64,000 bases of DNA, taken from assembly GCF_004125265.1 (NCBI RefSeq), contig NZ_RDTE01000001.1:124001-188000 (forward strand), written 5' to 3'. The notes below the pieces were generated by a model, which made no database searches, had not been told where the DNA came from, and saw only the letters and a list, made by a program, of their open reading frames with translations. Position numbers and translations under genes: made by a program. Position 1 is the stretch's first letter, and each line of letters opens with the position of its first letter. The DNA comes from Streptomyces lydicus. Its GTDB lineage: Bacteria; Actinomycetota; Actinomycetes; Streptomycetales; Streptomycetaceae. Positions 1 through 7,376 of the stretch are shown here, piece by piece.

Positions 1-343
1 GGGCCGACCCGGGCGGGCGCGGAGCGGCCCCACTTCGGGTGGCGACGGGAACGCGGAAGCCCGCCCCGGGAGCGGGGCAGGCTTGAACGCGGGCCGGGTG
101 CGTGACGGGTTGTTGGCCTGGCATTGTTCGCGGTGCTGGGGCGTGTGGGGGGCCGGGCAGGGGCGGCGGGGCCGTCAGGCGGTGGGAGGTGCAGCGCCTA
201 CGGTGGGGCGGCCTCTTCCGCGAGACACCGGGGGGGCAGGGCGCGCGGGCAGGTGACCAGGGCGTGCCATGGGGAAGGGGTGCCGGGCCGCCCCGGGGGG
301 GGCGGCCCGGCGGCCGGGGGCTCGACCGCACCTGGGGGTGGTG

Positions 344-398
344 CGGGAGCGCCTTCCGGCAGCACCGACACTCCCCCAGGTGGGGCCAAGGCGCGCAA
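344..398 (-). promoter_or_regulatory. Shared TTGC element, leftmost copy
   Basis: Good example of the 'CTTGGCCC' subtype. On the minus strand it reads TTGCGC, then CTTGGCCC, about 18 nt later GAGTGTCGGT, then GCCGGAAGG. The layout resembles -35 and -10 boxes, but the conserved spacer and downstream GCCGGAAGG suggest a second protein or an RNA structure is also involved. Promoter function is inferred. Confidence 0.6.
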
Positions 399-430
399 GC
401 GCACGGGGTGCGGACGGCGGGCGTGCGGCG

Positions 431-464
431 GCCCCGAACCCGGGCGGGATGCCGGGTTCGGGGC
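431..464 (-). terminator. GCCCCGAAC-type hairpin
   Basis: 13-bp arms (GCCCCGAACCCGG and its complement) around an 8-nt loop, about 20 bp past the stop of the gene ending at 483. There is no U tract, as is common in Streptomyces. Relatives follow the genes ending at 3854, 14885, 20139 and 21099. Confidence 0.65.
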
Positions 465-482
465 CGGTGGGCGTGGTGCTGG

Positions 483-878
483 TCAGGCGGCCGGGATGGT
501 CAGCAGGTGGCGCAGCCGGTCCAGGCCGGTGGCGTTGCGGCCGCGGCGCTCGTGCTCGGCCCGGCGGGCCTGGGCGCGGCGGTGGCTGGTGTAGGGGAGT
601 TGGAGGTCGCGGACCAGGGTGCTGTTGCGGGCCTGGATGCGGGTGGCCTGGGCGCCGGTGATGTATGCCTCGGTGACTTCGTCGAAGATCCGGCGGGCGG
701 CGGCCTGGGGGCAGCCGTTCAGGAGGGGAGCGGCGTCGGGGCCTTCTTCTTCGAACGCGGTGATCGCGGTGGTCACGAAGGCGGCGTGTGCCGGGTTCTT
801 GCACTGGCCCGCGGTCTCCTGCAGTTCGTCCAGGATGTGCGGGAATTCGAGGACGTAGCCGCTGGGTGTCACCTTCAT
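483..878 (-). CDS. Small unknown protein (131 aa), paralogue of 32082-32465
   Basis: I do not recognise the family. The start is the ATG at 878, behind GGAGG, rather than the longer frame open to 986. The paralogue at 32082-32465 aligns over its length. Shared blocks are GYV near the N-terminus followed by HILD, an acidic EEGPDAAPLL segment, ARRIFDEVTEAY (about 70-81), a LPYTSHRRAQARRAEHE block (about 100-117) and a basic C-terminus. It looks soluble and mostly helical, with no signal peptide or membrane segment. The ATG overlaps the stop of an upstream 27-codon ORF (875-958), so translation is probably coupled. Confidence 0.85.
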   Translation of the reverse strand: MKVTPSGYVLEFPHILDELQETAGQCKNPAHAAFVTTAITAFEEEGPDAAPLLNGCPQAAARRIFDEVTEAYITGAQATRIQARNSTLVRDLQLPYTSHRRAQARRAEHERRGRNATGLDRLRHLLTIPAA

Positions 879-958
879 GAAATCCTCCGAGAGAGCGTGT
901 TGGCCGTGCCGGGTGGGGCCGGGCTGGGCGGCCCGAAGAGGCGGATGGGGGTGGTCAC
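875..958 (-). CDS. Possible 27-aa leader ORF
   Basis: Starts at a GTG directly after GGAGGAGC and ends in a TGA that shares ATGA with the start at 878. The product would be short and proline-rich (VTTPIRLFGPPSP...). Its position between the shared element and the structural gene suggests a translated leader or coupling peptide. A very similar GGAG-GTG-ACC-ACC start occurs at 6517. Whether it is translated is inference. Confidence 0.4.
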   Translation of the reverse strand: MTTPIRLFGPPSPAPPGTANTLSRRIS

Positions 959-959
959 C

Positions 960-1012
960 GCTCCTCCGGGCCGCTGGACCGAACATGGCCCAGGGCGCGG
1001 CAAACGGCGCAA
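960..1012 (-). promoter_or_regulatory. Shared TTGC element before 958/878
   Basis: TTGCGC and CATGTTCGGT are separated by 19 nt, followed by CCAGCGG. The leader ORF starts only about 24 nt after the second box. Confidence 0.55.
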
Positions 1013-1028
1013 CCGCCGAACGGCGGCC

Positions 1029-1772
1029 CTATGCGTTGGAGGAGTCGGCGCTGTCGTGCTCGTCCGGCTCGGCCATCTCCGTATCGCTGTGGTCTGCGAA
1101 GGAGATGTCTTCGATCCGTACGCCGAGCTTGCTGAGGGAGGCCAGGTCGTGCGTCTCGTGTTCGAGCCGTGCGGCCTGCGCCTGGGCCTCCTCGGCGGTC
1201 GCGGCGGTGAGGCTGAAGCGGAGGGAGGTGGGGAGCGACGAGAAGGTGTAGCGGGGCATGGGCGTGAGCGGACCGACCGTCCGATGCACGGGCCCGGGGC
1301 CGGCTGCGGGTGACGGGGCAGGCGTGGGATGCGGGGCGGCGTTGCCGTAGCAGGTGCACGAGCGTTGCCGGTGGGCTTCAACGGCCCGGTCGTCGTTCTT
1401 GCTGTCGGGGACTTGATGGTGCGTGCCGTGGAGGTCGAACACGATATGGCCACGGTCGTCGGCGGGGTCGGGGGGGCATCCGTCGCCCTGCCATCGCAGG
1501 TGGGCGGTGAGAGTGATCTGGTGGTGTCGCGCGAAGTCTTCGATGGCGACGAAGTCCTTCGACCAGGGCCACGATTTGGCCCAGTCGCTGTTCTCCTCAT
1601 CCACCTGGAAGCCGGTGACGTAGCGCTTGGTGCACGTGCCCTCAGTTCGCTCGAACAGCAGCGGGTTGAAGAACACGGCGAGATCGCAGAGGTACTCCTC
1701 TGCGTCGGGACCGTCCAGCCTCACAGGCCGGTCGAAGGTGATGCGGCCCTCGTAGTACAGCTCGTATCCCAC
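1029..1772 (-). CDS. Unknown two-part protein (247 aa)
   Basis: The start is a GTG at 1772 (VGYELYYEG), placed by GGAGACC just upstream. The first 120 residues open with GYELYYEGRITFDRPV, like the 'MGY...G.I...P' start of DUF6205-type Streptomyces proteins, but this match is tentative. A low-complexity Pro/Ala/His linker (about 150-170) leads to a second unit (PRYTFSSLP...) with an Ala/Glu-rich helix and an acidic tail. There is no stop between the units and no good ribosome site before the internal ATG at 1259, so it may be a fusion of two small genes. Confidence 0.75.
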   Translation of the reverse strand: MGYELYYEGRITFDRPVRLDGPDAEEYLCDLAVFFNPLLFERTEGTCTKRYVTGFQVDEENSDWAKSWPWSKDFVAIEDFARHHQITLTAHLRWQGDGCPPDPADDRGHIVFDLHGTHHQVPDSKNDDRAVEAHRQRSCTCYGNAAPHPTPAPSPAAGPGPVHRTVGPLTPMPRYTFSSLPTSLRFSLTAATAEEAQAQAARLEHETHDLASLSKLGVRIEDISFADHSDTEMAEPDEHDSADSSNA

Positions 1773-1799
1773 AGCGGGTCTCCTGGTGCAGTTCTGGTC

Positions 1800-1841
1800 A
1801 GGTGCCGTGGAGGGTGAGGCGGGAGAGGGCAAGCCGCGCAA
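1800..1841 (-). promoter_or_regulatory. Shared TTGC element before 1772
   Basis: Clear TTGCGCGGCTTGCCC. The second box (CACCCT) is weak. Confidence 0.45.
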
Positions 1842-2159
1842 GACAACCCGGCGCGGCGGCTGGTGGTTCGGTGGATGCCAGGTGGGCCGGGGCGGGCCGG
1901 GGTTCGGGGCGCGGCGGCCCGGGGCGGCATGCGGATCGCCCCGCGCCCGGGAGCGGAGTCCGGGGCGCGGGGCCGGGTGTCGGGTGCCCGGGTCGCCGGT
2001 GGCAGGCCCGTACCGGCGGGAGGATCGTCCCGGCGGTACGGGCCTGGCGGCACAGCCCCGGGCCCGGGGCGGCTGCGGGGTGGTGCGTCGTGGGCGGGCG
2101 GCGGTTTCAGCCCCCGGGGGCGTCCGGCGTGTTGTTGGCGTGGTGACGTGTGGGGCGGC

Positions 2160-2402
2160 TCAGGCCGGGAGTTCGCTGCTGTCCCAGGGGTCCGGCATCG
2201 TGACTGCGACCGTGGCGGCGGCGGTGGCGGTGGTGGGGGTGGTGTGTGTGCGGTGACGCACGCCGTCCTCGGGGTCGGGCTCCCATTCGCTGCGGCTGTA
2301 GGCGACTGCGCCGACGACGAGTTCGTCGGCGACCTCGTGCAGGGTCATGGCCTGGTATTCCGCGGGCGACAGGACGGGGACGGGCTGTTCGGGGTGGGGC
2401 AC
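2160..2402 (-). CDS. Small unknown protein (80 aa)
   Basis: GTG start at 2402 with AAAGGTGA 5-6 nt upstream; an in-frame GTG at 2420 is also possible. The N-terminal half is helical and acidic (LSPAEYQAMTLHEVADELV), followed by SEWEPDPEDG and a Thr/Ala-rich tail. No family recognised. The long leader contains a 34-bp tandem repeat (2461-2608). Confidence 0.65.
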   Translation of the reverse strand: MPHPEQPVPVLSPAEYQAMTLHEVADELVVGAVAYSRSEWEPDPEDGVRHRTHTTPTTATAAATVAVTMPDPWDSSELPA

Positions 2403-2460
2403 GGGATCACCTTTCAACACAGGGGGGGTGAAGGGACGGAAGCCGGGGCGGAGGGGCGCG

Positions 2461-2608
2461 CGGCCGACGGCGGTGCGCGGCTTGCGGTAGTGGGCGGCCG
2501 ACGGCGGTGCGCGGCTTGCGGTAGTGGGCGGCCGACGGCGGTGCGCGGCTTGCGGTAGTGGGCGGCCGACGGCGGTGCGCGGCTTGCGGTAGTGGGCGGC
2601 CGACGGCG
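2461..2608. repeat. 34-bp tandem repeat, 4.35 copies
   Basis: Four identical head-to-tail units begin at 2461, 2495, 2529 and 2563, with a 12-bp partial fifth copy. Each unit contains CGGCCGACGGCGGTGCGCGG then CTTGCGGTAGTGGG. The length is not a multiple of three, so it is not a coding repeat. Confidence 0.95.
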
Positions 2609-2780
2609 CGGGCCATGGGAGAGCCTGGGGTCTCCGTACGGGCGGGTGCCGGGCGCGGTGTCCTTGGCGGCACCGCGGTGGCCGCCGGACAAACGGCCAT
2701 GCTTGGCGACGGGGCGAGGTGCGGCAACGCGATGACCCGCCCCGGGGCGGGGCGGGGCATGTCGGCGATGTGTGCGTGTG

Positions 2781-3119
2781 TCAGCTGGCGCGGCGCCCGG
2801 CGATGGCGTCTTGGATAGCTGCGGCTACGAGGGCGGTGTCCCTGGGGAGGTCGGAGTTGGTGGACTGGTAGACCTCGGTCCACGTGCCGTCGTCTTCGTC
2901 GGTGGGGTAGAAGAAGGCTCCCCAGCCCTGGTGCTCACGCGGTCGGTAGTCGATCTCGTTCTCCTTGGCCCGGCCGCTCACGCCGGTGACCATGATGATG
3001 CCGTGGGTGCCGACAGGAACCGCGATGTGGTTGCTTGCGCCGTCCCCGTCCGCGTGAGCGCGGATACCCGCGCGGCTGAGGGCGTTGTGCAGGAACTGTC
3101 CCGCTGTGAGGGTGGGCAT
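2781..3119 (-). CDS. Unknown protein (112 aa)
   Basis: ATG at 3119 with GAAGG about 12 nt upstream. The N-terminus reads LTAGQFLHNALSRAGI, then a HADGDGASNHIAVPVG segment, a GIIMVTGVSG strand, an acidic DEDDGTWTEVY block and a helical C-terminus (ALVAAAIQDAI). It looks like a single small alpha/beta domain. Proteins of this style recur in Streptomyces, but I cannot name a function. Confidence 0.75.
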   Translation of the reverse strand: MPTLTAGQFLHNALSRAGIRAHADGDGASNHIAVPVGTHGIIMVTGVSGRAKENEIDYRPREHQGWGAFFYPTDEDDGTWTEVYQSTNSDLPRDTALVAAAIQDAIAGRRAS

Positions 3120-3159
3120 GTCGTGGATACCTTCCGTCGTGCCGTCGTGTGGAGGGGTA

Positions 3160-3197
3160 CGGCCAGACCATGCGCAGGGGTGGGGTAAGGCCAGCAA
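3160..3197 (-). promoter_or_regulatory. Shared TTGC element before 3119
   Basis: TTGCTGGCCTTACCCC, 18-nt spacer, CATGGT. Confidence 0.45.
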
Positions 3198-3775
3198 CCA
3201 TGCCGCCCCGGGCACCCGCGCCCCCGCGGGCCCGCGGGCCCGCGGGCCCGCGGGGGCGCGGCGGGCGGCAGGCGGCCCCACCTGCGGGGTACAGGCGGGA
3301 CCGGAAGCCAGACGGAACGGGACGAGGCGTGCCGCGCGTTGGGCGGGCCGGGGCGGGGCGGGGCCGGGCGGGGCGGCGGGAGTAAATGCGCGCGAGACCC
3401 ACCCCGGGACGGAACGGGCCGCATGCAGAAACCGGCGGGCGGGCCAAGATGCCAGCACTCGCGCTCGATGTCCACGGGGTCGGCCAGGCGCATCGCGGTT
3501 TCCTCGTGGCCGAGGAAAGGCACTCGTACCCGGCTGCCTCCTGCCGGGGCGGCGAAGAGGTCGCCCCGGGCTGCGGTTCAGCATGGGGTAGAGGCCGGGT
3601 GGACGGGAATGGGGGCGGGGCGGGCTTCACCGCAGACACAGCGGCAACCGGCAAGGCGGTGGAAGCCGGGTGGGGTAGCCCGTCGGCTTACCGGCGGTCC
3701 AGATGTCTGACGGCGACGAGGGCAGGGGCGGCCTCGCTGCTGGCGGGCGCGCTGGGCCTTGGCCGGACACGGCGA
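3198..3775. other. Long spacer with possible remnant ORF
   Basis: The minus frame from the ATG at 3493 (MRLADPVDIERECWHLGPP) has a GAGGAA ribosome site and protein-like composition for about 35 codons, then runs into Pro/Arg-rich noise without a stop. It may be the start of a decayed small gene. A run of alternating CGCGGGCCCGCGGG near 3220-3260 is the other feature. Confidence 0.3.
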
Positions 3776-3813
3776 GGCCCCGAACCTCGGGCGGATGCCG
3801 GGAGTTCGGGGCC
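3776..3813 (-). terminator. GGCCCCGAAC hairpin
   Basis: GGCCCCGAAC pairs with GTTCGGGGCC, 40 bp past the stop at 3854. Confidence 0.65.
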
Positions 3814-3853
3814 TCTGCCGTGGGCACCGGGACAGTGGCCAGTGCATGTGGGG

Positions 3854-4102
3854 TTAGGTCACGACGACGGTGTGCATGGCGAGCTGGAGCACCTCGTCGT
3901 ACGACTGCGCGTTGCGCGCTGCCGTGCTGAACTCCGTAGCGGCCTCGCGGTGCCCGGCCTTGCGCAGCGCCCGCTGGACGCAGCTAATAACGCTGTAGAC
4001 GTTGCCGCCCACGCCGCTGAGCTGCGCTTCGGCGTCCGGGTACTGGGGTGCCTTGAGCACGCTTCCTTCACCTACCCTGGGTCGGTTGCTTGATGTGGTC
4101 AT
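3854..4102 (-). CDS. Small unknown protein (82 aa), paralogue of 32849-33088
   Basis: ATG at 4102 behind GGAGCTCC. The last 55 residues match the paralogue almost perfectly: a GGNVYSVISCVQRALRKAGH block, then EAATEFS, NAQSYDEVLQLAM and a TVVVT end, while the N-termini diverge. This is a helical protein with one conserved Cys. It is probably in the same transcription unit as the gene starting at 4664, since no shared element lies in the 118-bp gap. Confidence 0.85.
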   Translation of the reverse strand: MTTSSNRPRVGEGSVLKAPQYPDAEAQLSGVGGNVYSVISCVQRALRKAGHREAATEFSTAARNAQSYDEVLQLAMHTVVVT

Positions 4103-4220
4103 AGGGAGCTCCAGAGCATGTGGCAGTCGGTCCTCGGCGAGGCGGGCACGGAGCTGGTCAAGGTGTGCCTCGGTCCGGGCATCGCTGGCCTGCTGGTGGT
4201 GGGCGTGGCTGTGTTTGCCC

Positions 4221-4664
4221 TCACTCGGCCGCGGTGGCGGTCGCGTTCGCGGCGGCCATCTGCTCGGCCTGCGCGCGCAGCTGGACGAGCTGCTCGGGGG
4301 TGAGGTGGTACCTGCTGGTCTCCTTGTCGGCCGCCGAACCGATGGCGTCCACTGAGGTGATGCTCACGGACTTCAGGCCCTCGAGCCGCTTGCGATCGGC
4401 CGCTCTGGCCCTGGCCTTCTCCAGCTCGTCCCACAGGAACCCGGCGACTTCGGTGGTCTCGCCGATCTTCCAGCCGTCGGCGCGGCGGACTTCGCGACCG
4501 TGCGGTTCGGTGATGACGATAGCCCCGACGTGTCGAGCCGAGATGCCGGTGATATGGACGGTGTGCCCGCTCTTCGTGGTGGCCTCGGCCTCGCCGAGGA
4601 TCTTGTGCTTATTGACGAGGCGGGCGATCTCGGCAGCGAATGCGCTGCGCTGGTCGGTGGCCAT
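4221..4664 (-). CDS. Unknown protein (147 aa)
   Basis: ATG at 4664 with a strong AGGAGGAG site. Residues 1-60 form a small alpha/beta region (FAAEIARLVNKHKILGEAEA, then GHTVHITGISARHVGAIVI). About 75-105 is a charged helix (FLWDELEKARARAADRKRLE), and the C-terminus is an Ala/Gln-rich helix. No membrane segment or known catalytic motif. Confidence 0.8.
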   Translation of the reverse strand: MATDQRSAFAAEIARLVNKHKILGEAEATTKSGHTVHITGISARHVGAIVITEPHGREVRRADGWKIGETTEVAGFLWDELEKARARAADRKRLEGLKSVSITSVDAIGSAADKETSRYHLTPEQLVQLRAQAEQMAAANATATAAE

Positions 4665-4734
4665 GTGTCTCCTCCTGTTGTGTCGTAGATTCTGCCCGAC
4701 GGCCAGGGCTGGACCGCAGGGTGAGGGTCGTAAC

Positions 4735-4787
4735 GGGAGCGCCTTCCGGCCAGACCGACACTGCCCCAGGCAGGGCAAGCCGCACAA
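4735..4787 (-). promoter_or_regulatory. Shared TTGC element before 4664
   Basis: TTGTGCGGCTTGCCC, 18 nt, CAGTGTCGGT, then GGCCGGAAGG. It is the nearer of two copies upstream of 4664. Confidence 0.6.
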
Positions 4788-4856
4788 CACGACCGAGCGG
4801 ACCGGGGTTGGCTGTCGACCGAAGCCGGACAAGATGGACGGCGCGAGGCAGATGAG

Positions 4857-4904
4857 CCGGGCCACGCCGCACGGCAAGGGGGGTGCCTGCGCGGCGTGGC
4901 CCGG
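4857..4904 (-). repeat. Leader hairpin, 14-bp arms
   Basis: CCGGGCCACGCCGC (4857-4870) pairs with 4891-4904. It lies downstream of the element at 4911-4991 in transcription order, where other copies have comparable GC hairpins. Confidence 0.6.
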
Positions 4905-4910
4905 CGGCCG

Positions 4911-4991
4911 GACACTCACGGCGCACGAGAGGGTTCGTGGCGGGCGTTCCGGCCGCGCCGATACAGGGCTGTGGGCGGGTTAGCCCCGCAA
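4911..4991 (-). promoter_or_regulatory. Shared TTGC element, long leader form
   Basis: Reads TTGCGGGGCTAACCCG, CTGTATCGG, GCCGGAACGCC and a CTCTCGTGCGC box, with the hairpin 4857-4904 next. No gene is visible between it and the copy at 4735, so it may be an additional start site for 4664. Confidence 0.6.
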
Positions 4992-5210
4992 ACAGCGGCA
5001 AGCCGCAGCCGGGGCGGGTGGACGACCAGCCGGCCGGCGGGGTCGAGAAGGTGGAAGAGAGACCGGGCATGCGGACGGCCCGCCCCACGAGTACGCGGGA
5101 CGGGCCGGGGGTGAGGCGGAACAGCCTGCGCGCAGGGCGTCAGGGCTGCTTCACGGTGGGGTTCGCGCTGGTCAGGACGTGGCGGGAGCCGTCCGGGCCG
5201 CCTCGTCGGT

Positions 5211-5344
5211 CTAGGCGACGAGGTCCCCGGGGATACGGGTCCACTCGCCGAATGCGTCCTCGCTCAGGGCGGCGGGCACGAAGAAGTCGGCAGGCGCCGT
5301 CTCGGGGCCGGGCTCGTCCTCGGTGCGGGCGGGGGCGTGGTCAC
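5211..5344 (-). pseudogene. Frameshifted small gene (about 44 codons)
   Basis: GTG at 5344 follows GGAGAACGACC correctly, but its frame stops at 5264. The other frame continues the same protein-like text (TEDEPGPETAPADFF, then LSEDAFGEWTRIPGDLVA) to a TAG at 5211. The span of 134 nt is one base short of 45 codons, so a single missing base in the C-rich run after VTTPPPA would explain it. Confidence 0.5.
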
Positions 5345-5439
5345 GGTCGTTCTCCTGGTCTGGTGGTCGACGGGCGGGGCCGGGCCACGCGGGGCGGGAG
5401 GGGCGGCGTCCCGCGCGCGGCCCGGCCGAAGCCGGTCGC

Positions 5440-5522
5440 TCACAGCCAGCGCACGAGAGGGGGTTCGTGGCGGACGTTCCCGGCTGCGCCGACTCTGACC
5501 TGCGGACGGGTTAGCCCCGCAA
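5440..5522 (-). promoter_or_regulatory. Shared TTGC element before 5344
   Basis: TTGCGGGGCTAACCCG, CAGAGTCGGC, GCCGGGAACGTCC, then CTCTCGTGCGC. Confidence 0.6.
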
Positions 5523-5691
5523 CTCCTCGCCCGCGGCGGGCTGGAGGGACTGGCATGCGGACGGCCGCCCCGCGGATGCGGGGCGGGCCGAGTTCGCGCG
5601 GAACAGCAGGGGGCAGGGCCCCCGGCCGCGGTGGGTGGCGTCGGCGTGCGGACGGCCCCGCGTGGCGGTGTGCCTGGCGCGGGGCCGGGGG

Positions 5692-5985
5692 TCAGTTGTA
5701 GGAGGGGCCTGCGAGTGTGGGGCCGTAGCTGTCGCCGGGCTGGCCGGCGGCCTGAGGGCCTGCTCCGTTGGCTCCCGGCACGTAAGTCCATCCGGCCACG
5801 GGGTAGTAGCCGGTGCAGTCCGGGCGGCAGGGCTCTTCCTCATGGCCGAGGTGGTTGCCGCCGCATGCGCAGGATTCGGACCACTCGGTGACGACGCGTC
5901 GGCCGATGTGGGGGCGGGCCGGTGCGGGAGCACGGCGTCGGCTGCGGCGGAGGTCGGCTGCTATGTGAGCGGGGAAGGGGCGCAT
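5692..5985 (-). CDS. Small Cys-rich unknown protein (97 aa)
   Basis: ATG at 5985 with AAGGTGA about 11 nt upstream. A basic N-terminus precedes SESCACGGNHLGHEEEPC at about 42-59, a CxC...H...C...C cluster that may bind a metal. A Gly/Pro/Tyr-rich C-terminus ends in GPSYN. No family recognised. Confidence 0.7.
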   Translation of the reverse strand: MRPFPAHIAADLRRSRRRAPAPARPHIGRRVVTEWSESCACGGNHLGHEEEPCRPDCTGYYPVAGWTYVPGANGAGPQAAGQPGDSYGPTLAGPSYN

Positions 5986-6116
5986 CAGCGTGGGGTCACC
6001 TTCTGGAGGTTGGCGAGGGCGCGGGGTTCGGCAAGGGGCCGTGGTGGGCTGGTGTGCCGGGCCGCGCATACCGCGGGGCAAGGGCGTGCCTGCGGGGCAC
6101 GACCCGGCGGCCGGTC

Positions 6117-6194
6117 GCTCGACGCACGACAGGGGGGTTCGTGCGGGCGTTCCGGCTGGACTGACCCTCGCGGGTGGTCTGGCTACCGGCGCAA
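6117..6194 (-). promoter_or_regulatory. Shared TTGC element before 5985
   Basis: TTGCGCCGGTAGCC, GAGGGTCAG, GCCGGAACGCCC, and a CTGTCGTGCGTCG variant of the distal box. Confidence 0.6.
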
Positions 6195-6253
6195 CCCGGC
6201 CGGCGCCGGGGCCGGGACGCGGGCGGAACCTGGCACAGCTGGGCAATGACCGT

Positions 6254-6517
6254 TCACACAGTGGTGGCGGGCCGGGGGCTGCGGACGACGAACCGGGCCG
6301 GACGCGCGCGGGCGGCGAGGCGGGAGCGGGCTGCGCCGACGGGGCGGCTCGTCGAGCGGGCCAGCGAGATGCCGGCGGTGGTCGGCGTAGCGGGGCGAGC
6401 GGGCGCGATGGGCGCGGAGCGTGGCGGTCTTGACGATGTCCTCGGAGATCGTGCGGGCAACGGGCCCTGGAGAGGGTGGGGCGGGCGTGCGGTAGGCCAG
6501 GAGTCGGTGGTGGTCAC
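6254..6517 (-). CDS. Uncertain ORF (87 aa), possibly shifted
   Basis: GTG at 6517 follows GGGGGAGC, the same arrangement as the leader ORF at 958. The last 40 codons of this frame have almost only G/C third bases (LARSTSRPVGAARSRLAARA), but the middle looks better in another frame (EDIVKTATLRAHRARSPRYA). It could be a small Arg-rich protein gene carrying an indel. Confidence 0.3.
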   Translation of the reverse strand: MTTTDSWPTARPPHPLQGPLPARSPRTSSRPPRSAPIAPARPATPTTAGISLARSTSRPVGAARSRLAARARPARFVVRSPRPATTV

Positions 6518-6594
6518 CGCTCCCCCGGGCCGGTATCCGCTGCGCCGGAGCAGGGACCGGAGCGCGGCCTGGGCAGCGGCCCGGGGTGCGGTGG

Positions 6595-7179
6595 TCAGGC
6601 GCAGAGGGCCGGGGTGGCGGCTGCGGCGGGGTGGAAGAACACGTCACCGACCAGGCGCGAGTGGAGGGTGACGATGCCGGTGGGCAGTTCCAGGTGGATG
6701 CTCACGGTGCGGGTGCGGGTGATCTGCCGGGCCAGCTGGCGCAACCACGGGCCGGATACCGGCTGGGTGTACGTGAACGCGCCGTCACGCAGGCTCAGAA
6801 GGCGGCTGTGGCTGGTGTAGCAGTCGCCGGTGATCAGGCTCGTCTCGGTAGGAGTGAGCCGGTGGACCAGGGCGAACCGGCTGCCCGGCCGGTGCCGGGT
6901 GCGCCACCAGCCGGTGACTTTCCGGTCGTCCAGGCTCAGGCCGCCCGGCTGGCCGGGGACGATCCACCGGCCGTCGTGGCGCAGCCACTCGTTGCCCAGC
7001 GGGCAGCTGAGGCTGTCGCCGTCGCGGAAGGGCGGCAGCGTGGTCTGCGCCCGGCCGGTGCGGGCGAGGGTGAAGAAGTCGGCGGCCGCGATGCGGGGGC
7101 CGTCGTAGGGGGCCGGGTGGGCGGGTGCTGCCGGGGCGGCGTGCGGGGCGGCGGCCGTCGGGTGGGCGGGCGCGGGCAT
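6595..7179 (-). CDS. Unknown protein (194 aa), paralogue of 28991-29566
   Basis: ATG at 7179 with a weak ribosome site. An Ala/Pro-rich N-terminus (1-25) precedes a globular part with DGDSLSCPLGNEWLRHDGRW (about 52-71), VTGWW, FALVHRLTPTETSLITGDCY and a C-terminal ITRTRTVSIHLELPTGIVTL block. The 28991 paralogue keeps the same order (DGDCVTCPNGYLWVRHQGSW, VVHRLSAGE, SVHLEMPSGIVTL). The last 56 codons also exist as a duplicate at 8999-9171. Function unknown. Confidence 0.8.
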   Translation of the reverse strand: MPAPAHPTAAAPHAAPAAPAHPAPYDGPRIAAADFFTLARTGRAQTTLPPFRDGDSLSCPLGNEWLRHDGRWIVPGQPGGLSLDDRKVTGWWRTRHRPGSRFALVHRLTPTETSLITGDCYTSHSRLLSLRDGAFTYTQPVSGPWLRQLARQITRTRTVSIHLELPTGIVTLHSRLVGDVFFHPAAAATPALCA

Positions 7180-7376
7180 GGCAACTCACGGGGCCGGTGG
7201 CTCATGGCGCGAGCGGGCGGGGCGCAGCCGGGGCACGAGCATCCGGCCGCACTTTGGCCGGGATGGCGCCTACGCGGGCCTGGCCGAGCTGGCGTGCAGT
7301 CAGCGGTCGTGTTGTCCCGGACGCGACCTGCCCCGTCTCCCTGGACGGGGAAACGGGGCCAGTTGCCTAGGCGCGG

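Larger units (their letters stand above)
1..482. other. Left edge, no supported gene
   Basis: No convincing reading frame on either strand. It holds a copy of the shared minus-strand element (344-398), a GC-rich inverted repeat near 281-312 resembling those near 14617 and 20863, and a hairpin near 59-83 (GCCCGCCCCGGGAGCGGGGC). The gene served by the 344-398 element is either very small or lies left of the window. Confidence 0.5.

Noticed and set aside
1029..1259. Separate gene starting at the internal ATG (MPRYTFSSLP)
   Set aside because: No ribosome site and no stop before it, so it is kept as the C-terminal part of one protein.
102..1313. Long plus-strand open frame of 403 codons
   Set aside because: It lies opposite the 483 and 1029 genes, is Gly/Arg-rich, and has no ribosome site. 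It is a by-product of high GC.
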